Assembly (NCBI GenBank): GCA_964443435.1
Contig: CAYUCW010000013.1
Location: 1 to 43,422 of the forward strand
Direction: 5' to 3'
Length of the DNA: 43,422 nt
DNA from: Pseudaquidulcibacter sp964443435
Lineage (GTDB): Bacteria > Pseudomonadota > Alphaproteobacteria > Caulobacterales > Aquidulcibacteraceae
In this document: positions 34,541 to 42,274 of the stretch, piece after piece
How the letters are laid out: every line of letters begins with the position of its first letter
Position numbering within the stretch: position 1 is the stretch's first letter
Made by a program: the position numbers and the translations under genes
The notes under the pieces: model-generated
What the model was told of the DNA's origin: nothing
Databases searched by the model: none
What the model saw: the letters and a program-made list of their open reading frames with translations, nothing else

Positions 34541-34568
34541 AAAAATGTAAGGTTTTACTTACATTTTT
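34541..34568. promoter_or_regulatory. Second TGTAAG inverted repeat, overlapping the gluQ stop
   Basis: Perfect 11-base arms AAAAATGTAAG and CTTACATTTTT around the loop GTTTTA. It includes the stop codon of the glutamyl-Q synthetase gene (34559-34561). It could be the gluQ terminator (AT-rich stem with flanking T and A runs), an operator for the XRE pair, or both. Confidence 0.55.
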
Positions 34569-35380
34569 GCAGCGGATAATATCATTCGCTTTACTTCATC
34601 AGGTGAAACCCCTGAATTTCTTAAGTATTTTAGTGTTTGCGCCTTGTCACGCTTCGCAAGACGTTTTCCATCATTTCCCAAAATTAAAGGATGAAATTCA
34701 TAAATTGGAGTTTTAAATCCAAGTAAATATTGCAAGCAAACATGAAGATGGGTCGATTCTTTTAAATCATTGCCTCTTATTACATGGCTTATGTTTTGTT
34801 CATTATCATCATGGGTTACGCAAATATGATATGAAACGGGGGTGTCTTTGCGCCCTAAAATTACATCTCCTAAGATTAATGGATCAATTTTTGTGGCTTT
34901 ACCATTGGTTTCAATAAATTCTAATTTCTCTTTTTCAATTATTTCTTTGGCTCTTAATGCCCAAAATCTATAAGCAAAGGGGCGGTTATTTTCTTCGAAA
35001 TTTTCATCATCAATTGCTTTTAAAGGCGCATTAATATGACCATGCGGTGCATTAATGCTTTCAAGCATGATTTCAGTTCGAGTTTTATAGCATTTATAAA
35101 TCAAACCCATTTCTTCAAGTTTTAAAAGATTTGCTTTATATTTTCCCAAATGCTCCGATTGTCTTATGGGTTTAGAATTCCACTCTATACCAAGCCAGTT
35201 TAAATCAATCTCTATTTCACGATAAAATTCTGGCCTTACTCTTGTATGGTCAATATCTTCAAATCTTAAGATAAACTCACCTTCATGATTTTGCGCATAC
35301 TCATAATTTATAAGCGCGGAATAAGCATGACCTAAATGAAGCTCTCCGGTTGGGGAAGGGGCAAATCGTGTTCTTATCAA
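34559..35380 (-). CDS. gluQ: Glutamyl-Q tRNA(Asp) synthetase GluQRS
   Basis: Attaches glutamate to queuosine-34 of tRNA(Asp). 273 residues, the short GluRS-like form lacking an anticodon-binding domain. RTRFAPSPTGELHLGHAYSA contains the HIGH-type motif (HLGH, 15-18). KMSKS equivalent is GKRLAKRDKA near residue 240. Also HVIRGNDLKESTHLHVCLQY. Start is TTG 35380, forced by the conserved N-terminus; AGG lies 7 bp upstream. The zinc-site Cys pair usual in E. coli-type GluQRS is not intact: YKCYKTRTEI has one Cys. Confidence 0.9.
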   Translation of the reverse strand: MIRTRFAPSPTGELHLGHAYSALINYEYAQNHEGEFILRFEDIDHTRVRPEFYREIEIDLNWLGIEWNSKPIRQSEHLGKYKANLLKLEEMGLIYKCYKTRTEIMLESINAPHGHINAPLKAIDDENFEENNRPFAYRFWALRAKEIIEKEKLEFIETNGKATKIDPLILGDVILGRKDTPVSYHICVTHDDNEQNISHVIRGNDLKESTHLHVCLQYLLGFKTPIYEFHPLILGNDGKRLAKRDKAQTLKYLRNSGVSPDEVKRMILSAAKM

Positions 35381-35569
35381 CTCAAAACCTATACATAATT
35401 AAAAACAAAACAGTATTTACATATTTTTATTGCATTTGTCACTTTAAAGTCAAAAGAATCGGTTAATCATAGATAATCAATAAAGGAATTCTATCTTCAA
35501 TAATTTCAAACATATAATAGAGAAAATATATTTTTATGATATAATTCCTGTGAATGGGGATTGTAGGCC

Positions 35570-36175
35570 ATGAACCTTTTAGCTCAAGCAAATGAATTTG
35601 AAAAAACACTTTTTGAAAACAGAATTCCAATAGCTTCTAAAAATTTTCCTGCACTTGTATTAAACGCTGATTACCGCCCATTGTCTTATTTGCCTTTATC
35701 TCTTTGGTCTTGGCAAGATGCGATAAAGGCGGTTTTTTTAGATAAGGTCGAAGTAATTGCTTATTATGATAAGACGGTGCGTTCGCCAAATTTTGAAATG
35801 CAAATTCCAAGCGTAATAAGTTTAAAAGAATATATAAACCAAGATAGAAGTATTGCTTTTACAAGGTTTAATCTTTTTCTTCGTGATGATTTCACTTGTG
35901 CCTATTGTGGTTCAAAGCATGATCTTACTTTTGACCATATAACGCCAAGGCGATTTGGTGGGAAAACAACTTGGGAAAATATTATTACTGCATGCTCTAA
36001 GTGTAATATGAAAAAAGGTGGGCGCACGCCTTTAATGGCTAAAATGCCACTAAGGTTTAAGCCTTACACCCCTAATATATATCAATTGCAAGAAAAAGCG
36101 CGTAAATATCCGCCAAATTATCTCCATAAAACTTGGCTGGATTATTTATATTGGGATATTGAATTAATGTCTTAA
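35570..36175 (+). CDS. HNH endonuclease family protein
   Basis: 201 residues. An N-terminal region common in this alphaproteobacterial family (PALVLNADYRPLSYLPLSLW, SWQDAIKAVFLDKVEVIAYY). Then a McrA-type HNH domain with CAYCG, the DHITPRRFGGKTTWENIITA motif and CSKCN: two zinc-binding CxxC pairs and the catalytic DH/N residues all present. Biological role of this family is unclear (repair or restriction have been proposed). The 189-bp space upstream holds a TATAAT at about 35540 as a likely -10 element. Confidence 0.9.
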   Translation: MNLLAQANEFEKTLFENRIPIASKNFPALVLNADYRPLSYLPLSLWSWQDAIKAVFLDKVEVIAYYDKTVRSPNFEMQIPSVISLKEYINQDRSIAFTRFNLFLRDDFTCAYCGSKHDLTFDHITPRRFGGKTTWENIITACSKCNMKKGGRTPLMAKMPLRFKPYTPNIYQLQEKARKYPPNYLHKTWLDYLYWDIELMS

Positions 36176-36253
36176 ATGGGCTTGCTATCCATTATTAAAC
36201 ACCCATATATTCATGCAATATGATTTCTCATATTTATAAAGAAAGTGGAAATA

Positions 36254-36469
36254 ATGGAACTGCCTACTCAAATTAATATGTATAATGCTTGTGTGCCTGG
36301 ACTTGTAAGAAGCGTGGGTAATCTTGTAAAAATCCTTGAAAAAGCAAAAACATATGCGGCGGAAAAGAATATTTCTGATGAAACTATCTTGGGACTAAGG
36401 TTAGTTGCCGATATGCTTCCATTATGGCGTCAAATCACAATTGTATCGGATAATCTTAAAGGTGCGGCG
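36254..36469 (+). CDS. DUF1993 domain protein (N-terminal fragment, broken by gap)
   Basis: 72 residues visible before the N run: MELPTQINMYNACVPGLVRS, LGLRLVADMLPLWRQITIVS, ending DNLKGAA. This is the recognisable N-terminal part of DUF1993 (family about 170 residues); function unknown. ATG 36254 is chosen over GTG 36245. About 100 residues lie in the gap, more than 100 N can hold together with the start of the next gene. Confidence 0.8.
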
Positions 36470-36569
36470 NNNNNNNNNNNNNNNNNNNNNNNNNNNNNNN
36501 NNNNNNNNNNNNNNNNNNNNNNNNNNNNNNNNNNNNNNNNNNNNNNNNNNNNNNNNNNNNNNNNNNNNN
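36470..36569. other. Assembly gap (100 N)
   Basis: Exactly 100 N. It should hold the rest of the DUF1993 gene (about 290 bp by family length) plus the start of the following gene, so the real distance is probably above 300 bp. Confidence 0.99.
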
Positions 36570-37472
36570 ATAAAAGTGCCTTTTTTAATTTTTCCGATAT
36601 TAATTATTGGCTGTATTGGTTTTTTTATATATGAATTTTTAAAACCTAAAAATAATTTAGATTATGATTTACAAAAACTAAAAGGTAATGAATTGAAAAA
36701 GGCAAAACTTCCTGAAAATTATTCTTATGCTAGGGCGCAGTTTGAAATGGAGCTTATGGCAATTAAAAATGCCGAAAAGCTAAAACGTCAAAAGTATGCC
36801 AAGATTGATTTTGCATGGAAACTTGCCTGCGTTGGTCTTGGAATGATGCTTTTTGGCGTGACTGAAAATGCAATGGGATTTTTTGGTGCGTTAGGTCTTG
36901 CATTGCTAGCAGGTGGGGCAACTGGTTGGGTTGGTTCTTTAATAAGTACTTCTCTTGCAAATGCCGATGAAAAGAAAAATGCAAAAATTGTAAAAACAAA
37001 AGAATTAATCAGTGCGCCAATTGTACAAAGCCAAAGCCTTAATGATGGGCGCTCTGATTTGGTAAAAGGCATTATTGCCGAAACCGCAACTAGCCTTCAA
37101 AAACTAAGTGATACAAGTTCAAAGCTTCGCCATTCTGAATCAATTGATACTATTAATTCTATAGTTGCGACTGGTAAAAGGCTTATGGGGCAGGTTGCGG
37201 CAATGCCAGAAAAACTTAATATTGCTCAGCGCGTATTCACTTATTATTGCCCCGAAACCCTTAGTGTGGCTGAAGGGCTTATAAAGCTTGAAAATGAGCC
37301 TAAGCCAGATGGGGCAAGAATTATAGCCACACAGAATGTATTAAAACGTATTCAAATCCTCTTTGAAAGCACAGAGCTTGAACTTAAGGAAGATGACGCC
37401 AAAGAACTTGATATTAATCTTAAACTTCTTGAGCAGTCATTACAGTCAGATATCGGCATAAAAATTAAATAG
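36570..37472 (+). CDS. XpaC-family protein (5' end lost in gap)
   Basis: Family annotated '5-bromo-4-chloroindolyl phosphate hydrolysis'; function in the cell uncertain. 300 residues visible. A hydrophobic segment at the broken end (FLIFPILIIGCIGFFIYEFL), two further membrane helices in the middle (about 75-115, WKLACVGLGMMLFGVTEN and GALGLALLAGGATGWVGSLI). The conserved helical C-terminal domain contains VFTYYCPETLSVAEGLIKLE. The start codon is missing. A TelA-like partner, often adjacent in other genomes, is not seen. Confidence 0.75.
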   Translation: MKVPFLIFPILIIGCIGFFIYEFLKPKNNLDYDLQKLKGNELKKAKLPENYSYARAQFEMELMAIKNAEKLKRQKYAKIDFAWKLACVGLGMMLFGVTENAMGFFGALGLALLAGGATGWVGSLISTSLANADEKKNAKIVKTKELISAPIVQSQSLNDGRSDLVKGIIAETATSLQKLSDTSSKLRHSESIDTINSIVATGKRLMGQVAAMPEKLNIAQRVFTYYCPETLSVAEGLIKLENEPKPDGARIIATQNVLKRIQILFESTELELKEDDAKELDINLKLLEQSLQSDIGIKIK

Positions 37473-37511
37473 ATTCAAAATATCTTAAAACTATTTCGTT
37501 ATTAGTTCTTC

Positions 37512-38624
37512 ATGAAATTTGAAATGAAGAATTACGAAATTACACTTTCTGCGAATAATAAATATATTCCAGGGCTTGATGGCTTAAGGGCATTATCAAT
37601 TCTTATTGTTTGGGTTGCCCATTTAGGTTTTGAAAAAATTGTCCCTGGCGGGCTTGGCGTAACTGTATTCTTCTTTATTTCTGGCTTTTTGATTACAAGG
37701 CTTTTGGCATCTGAACAGAATGAAAATGAAGGCAATATAGATTTAAAGAATTTCTATATAAGAAGATTTTTACGCTTAATGCCGGCATTATTTGTGTATG
37801 TAATTGTCTTAAGTATTATTGCCGCTTTATTCAATGCCGCGCCTTTAATAGTGCATTTTTTATCGGCAATGTTCTATTTCGTGAATTATTATGATGCGCT
37901 TGCCCCAATGCTTAATTGGCCAGAACGCATTATTCCTTGGGGGCAATTATGGTCACTTGCCGTCGAAGAGCATTTCTATCTTATTTTCCCTGCGCTCTTA
38001 GTATTTCTTGGACGCACACATAAACAAAGACTTATTCTTATTGTTTCACTTATTATTCTTAGTGCTTTATGGCGTTTTATAGCATTTTTCGTTTTTAATC
38101 TTGGTGATGATTATACATATCAAGCGACAGATACTCGCTTTGAGTCTATAGCTTGGGGATGTTTACTTGCGGTAATAATGGACGGCAGTAAGAAAGTTTC
38201 AAAATATATTGTAAATCTTCCAGTTTTCATAATTGCGATTGCAATGATTTTATTCACGCTTTTATATAGAAATGATGATTTCAGGGCGACGCTTAGATAT
38301 ACAATTCAAGGAATAGCTTTATTTTTAATTATTTATAATTTGTATTTTAATAAATATTTGAATTTCGCTATAAATATTCTTGAAACCAAATTTCTAAGGC
38401 ATTTTGGAAGATTATCATATTCAATTTATCTTTGGCACTGGCCTATAATTTGGTATTTACGCGATTATGGCCATGCGGAGAGTATGAGTATGCAAAATAT
38501 GCTTATTTCAATTATTATCGGCTATGCTTGCGCAATTATTTCTTATAAATTAGTAGAAATGCCAATGTTTAAGCTTCGTAAGAAATTTGGCGCACACCCC
38601 GTAGAAGATATGTCAAAAGCCTAA
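37512..38624 (+). CDS. Membrane acyltransferase (acyltransferase-3/OafA type)
   Basis: 370 residues, about ten membrane helices. N-terminal family motif YIPGLDGLRALSILIVWVAH (catalytic-type His) followed by LGVTVFFFISGFLITRLL and the RRFLRLMPALFVY motif. A further conserved segment is WGQLWSLAVEEHFYLIFPAL. C-terminal LRHFGRLSYSIYLWHWPIIW. Acylates an unidentified surface glycan or lipid. Its stop is directly adjacent to the convergent MFS gene, with no bases between. Confidence 0.9.
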   Translation: MKFEMKNYEITLSANNKYIPGLDGLRALSILIVWVAHLGFEKIVPGGLGVTVFFFISGFLITRLLASEQNENEGNIDLKNFYIRRFLRLMPALFVYVIVLSIIAALFNAAPLIVHFLSAMFYFVNYYDALAPMLNWPERIIPWGQLWSLAVEEHFYLIFPALLVFLGRTHKQRLILIVSLIILSALWRFIAFFVFNLGDDYTYQATDTRFESIAWGCLLAVIMDGSKKVSKYIVNLPVFIIAIAMILFTLLYRNDDFRATLRYTIQGIALFLIIYNLYFNKYLNFAINILETKFLRHFGRLSYSIYLWHWPIIWYLRDYGHAESMSMQNMLISIIIGYACAIISYKLVEMPMFKLRKKFGAHPVEDMSKA

Positions 38625-39887
38625 TTATTTAGGGATTGCGTCCTCAAACTTATCGGCATTTGATAAAGGCTTATAAAGCTTCATCCAACCCATTGCTATT
38701 AGTATAGCACTTATGCCGCCAAATAATACCGCATTAACTGGGCCAAGAATTCTTGCGGCGATTCCCGATTGGAACTCTCCTAATTCATTAGAAGCAGATA
38801 TAAATACCATTGAAACCGCCGAAACCCGTCCGCGCATTTCATCAGGCGTTGCAAGCTGTATAAGGCTTGAGCGAACATAAACCGAAACTTCGTCTGCGGC
38901 GCCTGCGATTATTAAGCATGCAACCGATATTGGTACGGATTTAGAAAGTCCAAAGCCAATAATTGACAAACCAAATAGTATAACCGCGCCAAACATCCAT
39001 TTACCAACATTCTTATTAATCGGATTGATTGATAGATAAAATGCGATTGTAGCCGCCCCAATTGCCATTGAAGATCTTAAAATACCTAATGCAATTGGCC
39101 CGGCATGCAATATGTCTTTGGCAAAAACAGGCAATAATGCCGTTGCGCCCGCAAGCAAAACTACCGCTAAATCAAGTGAGATTGCGCCAATAATAATTTT
39201 ATTACTAAAGACATATCTAAAACCTTCTTTTATAAGTTCAAAGGAATTACCATCGCGTTTTGCCATATTTTGTTTTGGCACTTTAATTATTAATACCAAA
39301 ATAAAAGCGATAAATACTAAACTAAAGGCGGTTGAATAAACAATTGCCGTGCCAAAGCCATAAATAATGCCACCAATCGCAGGGCCCACCATTGTCGCCA
39401 TTTGATAGGCAAGGGAGTTAAGGGCGATGGATTGCGGTAATTCTTCTTTGGAAACCAAGGAAGGCGCGATGGCATTCATCGCAGGGCCGAAAAATGCACG
39501 AATTATCCCGAGACCAATTGCCACTATATAAATAAGAAGCATAGCGGTTTCTTTATCGGATCTTGTCGAGGAAATTAATAATATTGACAATATAAGTTCA
39601 AGAATAATACAGAGTATAAGTATTTTTTTGCGATTAAACTTATCAATTAAAGTTCCCGAAATTGGCGATAATATAAAAATTGGTAAAAATTGTAATAAGC
39701 CAATAAAGCCAAGCACTAATGCACTTTCATTAATTGATTTGCTTAGGCGCGCGATTTCATAGGCATTCCACGCAATGGCAACCGATTGTATCTGAAGGCC
39801 AAGGCTTATTAAGATTCTTACAAAATAGAATTGTGTGAATTCTTTATTCTTAAAAACCTTCAAAGAGGGATTATTTAATATATTCAT
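38625..39887 (-). CDS. MFS exporter (EntS/MFS_3 type)
   Basis: About 420 residues, 12 hydrophobic segments. N-terminal FKNKEFTQFYFVRILISLGL; loop motif GTLIDKFNRKKILI (the A-type MFS motif); later NAIAPSLVSKEELPQSIALN and TPDEMRGRVSAVSMVFISAS, both typical of MFS_3 exporters such as EntS. Substrate unknown. ATG 39887 is preferred; TTG 39917 is open upstream and would place a TTTCATT/AATGAAA inverted repeat (39908-39923) in the coding region. Confidence 0.85.
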   Translation of the reverse strand: MNILNNPSLKVFKNKEFTQFYFVRILISLGLQIQSVAIAWNAYEIARLSKSINESALVLGFIGLLQFLPIFILSPISGTLIDKFNRKKILILCIILELILSILLISSTRSDKETAMLLIYIVAIGLGIIRAFFGPAMNAIAPSLVSKEELPQSIALNSLAYQMATMVGPAIGGIIYGFGTAIVYSTAFSLVFIAFILVLIIKVPKQNMAKRDGNSFELIKEGFRYVFSNKIIIGAISLDLAVVLLAGATALLPVFAKDILHAGPIALGILRSSMAIGAATIAFYLSINPINKNVGKWMFGAVILFGLSIIGFGLSKSVPISVACLIIAGAADEVSVYVRSSLIQLATPDEMRGRVSAVSMVFISASNELGEFQSGIAARILGPVNAVLFGGISAILIAMGWMKLYKPLSNADKFEDAIPK

Positions 39888-40010
39888 TGTTCGCTTAATT
39901 TCACATTTTTCATTCAAATGAAAGAATCTTGATGCATTAATATGTAATAATCCCTTTATCTTTCTAAATTAATGAGTAAATAGCGCGCGTTTAGAAAAGA
40001 AAGTGGATTA

Positions 40011-40499
40011 ATGGGCATTAATATTGCGATAGATAGTGAAGAATATAATCTATCAATAGAAAATATATATGCCGAAGTTTTTGGTCCTGGTCGCTTTGCA
40101 AAGGCGGCAAGCGTTTTGCGCGAAAATAATAAATGCCTTTATGAAATTTCAAGACTTGCATTCAAAGACAATGAATTAATCGGTGGTTGCCGAATGTGGC
40201 CTATAAGTTTTGAAGGCGGCGCAGACGCTATATTTCTTGGGCCAATTGCAATTAAACCTGAATATCGTAAATTTGGAATCGGGAGAAAGCTTTTAGAAGC
40301 CGTTATCACCGCTAATAAAAATTCTGAAAACCAGAATATTATTCTTGTTGGCGATTTTCCATTTTTTGGACGTTTTGGCTTTGAAAAAATTCCTAATGGT
40401 TTAATTAAAATGCCGCTTCCGGTTGATGCCAATCGTTTATTATGGCTTAAAAATTATGAAACTACTGGGATTTCGGGCGCGGTTTTCGCCCCTCTATAA
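40011..40499 (+). CDS. GNAT N-acetyltransferase (YhbS-like)
   Basis: 162 residues. GNAT fold: beta-strand RLAFKDNELIGGCRMWPISF, then the acetyl-CoA loop LGPIAIKPEYRKFGIGRKLL (motif A, R-x-x-G-x-G/R form). Terminal FFGRFGFEKI, typical of YhbS-type GNATs. Substrate unknown. Divergent from the MFS gene. Its 3' end overlaps the fragment of the convergent large membrane protein by about 38 bp. Confidence 0.87.
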   Translation: MGINIAIDSEEYNLSIENIYAEVFGPGRFAKAASVLRENNKCLYEISRLAFKDNELIGGCRMWPISFEGGADAIFLGPIAIKPEYRKFGIGRKLLEAVITANKNSENQNIILVGDFPFFGRFGFEKIPNGLIKMPLPVDANRLLWLKNYETTGISGAVFAPL

Positions 40500-40578
40500 A
40501 CCAAGTCAAAAGCGCAATTAATCCAAGAATTAAAGCCATTATTCTATTATCAATTAAGGGCTTTAGGGTTTGGGTTAT
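40462..40578 (-). CDS. C-terminal fragment of the large VWA-type membrane protein
   Basis: Open frame running out of the N run to a TAG at 40462-40464: ITQTLKPLIDNRIMALILGL then IALLTWFIEGRKPRPKSQ. A terminal membrane helix followed by a basic tail is the expected C-terminus of the large protein on the other side of the gap. The frames on the two sides do not match across exactly 100 N, so the real gap length differs. It overlaps the GNAT 3' end by 38 bp. Confidence 0.65.
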   Translation of the reverse strand: MTQTLKPLIDNRIMALILGLIALLTWFIEGRKPRPKSQ

Positions 40579-40678
40579 NNNNNNNNNNNNNNNNNNNNNN
40601 NNNNNNNNNNNNNNNNNNNNNNNNNNNNNNNNNNNNNNNNNNNNNNNNNNNNNNNNNNNNNNNNNNNNNNNNNNNNNN
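40579..40678. other. Assembly gap (100 N)
   Basis: Exactly 100 N inside one large membrane-protein gene. Flanking coding frames differ (codon starts are in phase 2 on the right and phase 0 on the left, modulo 3), so the true length is not 100 if the gene is intact; more than 100 bp is likely from the family length. Confidence 0.99.
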
Positions 40679-42272
40679 TAAAGTTTTGATTATTAAGCAT
40701 AATATTAAGGTTTTGCGCCGCGCCATATATTTTTATATCAAGACTATCATCTTTGGTTTCAATAATAGTTTGAATATTATCAAGCTTTGGATCTTTCATA
40801 AGCCAATGAATTGTTCGTTTAAATAAATCACGGAACGGTCCACCATTGTCATAGCCGCGCTGCCATAGCCATGGCGTATCCGAAAGGAATACCGCAATGC
40901 GCCCCTTTTGGGTTTCATCAATAATAAACACTGGATTTGTATCGTTTTCTAATAAAGTTTGCCCCGTGGTTGCGGCTATATTTAAACCGCGCCATTTGCC
41001 CCAATTGGGGTAGTTATTTTCAAGGTTTTTGGTAATCGGATGTCTTTTACCTAAATCACTTAATTGCGCTTTAAATTCATCTTCTTTGTATGATTTAATC
41101 GGTTTTAAAGGCAGAATTTCACTTAAAGAAGTTGTCATCACTCCTTGTGAATTTGCTTCATCGGGCCCCGCAAGCATAAGAAATGCACCGCCGTTTGTAA
41201 TATAGCTTTTTATTCGGTTTATATAATAGCTTGGAATGGCATCAAGGCTTTTAAATCTATCAAAAATAATAAGATCAAAACTATTTAGTTTTGTGTCAAA
41301 TAATTCGTCAATTGGAAAAGGAATTAGTGATAATTCTTCTTCCGGTACTAAATTATATTTATCTGGGGTTCTTAAAATAGTGAAATGCACCATATCAATA
41401 TTTGCATCTGATTTTAAAAGCTCACGCCAAGCACGCGTGCCTTCATTCGGAACGCCTGTAACTAATAAAACTCTTAGGCGGTCTAATTCACCATTAATTT
41501 TTAAGCTTATGGCGTTATTTGCTTTGGAAACCTCATTTATAGAAGATTTAACCTCAAACGCAAAACTATTCTCACCACGCTTCTTAATCGGTAAATTTAA
41601 AGTAATTTCTTTATTGGGTTCAATTGTTTGCGTTTCAATAATGCCGATTTCATTATAAATATTTATACTTGAGTATTTATTAGAATTGGTTTCATCAATA
41701 AGTTTTAGCTTTATTTTGGCTTCTTCATTAAGGCCGACGTTATAGGGCGCACCAATAAGCTTTAAATACGGATCAAACTCATTTTTTTTACCTATAATAA
41801 TATGATGAAAAGGGGTGTTGGGAATTGTATTTATTTTATCAATTCCATCGCCAATATAAATTATTCCGCCCAATCTTTTAGTATCTATATTATTATTTAT
41901 ATTTGCCAGTGCATCATTAATATTGGTTTTTGATTCAATTATAATCGGCTCAATATTTCTATATAAAAGGCTTTGTTTTGCGGCTTCTAATGCTTTTTGC
42001 GCGGCTTTGTCACGATTTGCGGCGCTCATAGATGGGCTTTTATCTATAATGATAGTTGCTATATCTTTGATTGGTTCAAGCTTAGCATTAATGCTTATGG
42101 GGTTTAAAATGCTTAAGAGTATGCCCAAGCATAAAATGCTTCTTAAGATAATATTTCTTTTGGGAACTATTTTTTGATTGGCAAATATATAAATGATTAA
42201 GCTTAGAATGCTTAAGCCAATCAAAGCATATAACCAAAATCCAGAAATAATTGGGTCAAAACTTATTTGCAT
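40679..42272 (-). CDS. Large membrane protein with VWA-like and glutamine-amidotransferase-like domains (3' end in gap)
   Basis: About 531 residues before the gap. Two N-terminal membrane helices (about 10-28 and 38-57). A VWA-like domain follows (DIATIIIDKSPSMSAANRDK contains a MIDAS-like DxSxS). Next come beta-sandwich regions, then a domain beginning LRVLLVTGVPNEGTRAWREL with FDLIIFDRF and AFLMLAGPDEANSQGV, the class I glutamine-amidotransferase-like fold of this alphaproteobacterial family. ATG 42272 (MQISFDPIISGFW) starts 2 bp after the DUF4159 stop. Likely periplasmic/inner-membrane partner of a MoxR-DUF58-DUF4159 gene set; its function is unknown. Confidence 0.75.
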
Positions 42273-42274
42273 GG

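Noticed and set aside
36405..36469. A start for the XpaC-type protein before the gap
   Set aside because: The frame before the gap is a shadow of the DUF1993 gene; the real start is within or beyond the N run.
39908..39923. TTTCATT/AATGAAA inverted repeat between the MFS and GNAT genes
   Set aside because: Seven-base arms in AT-rich DNA with no second copy or regulator nearby; chance is likely.
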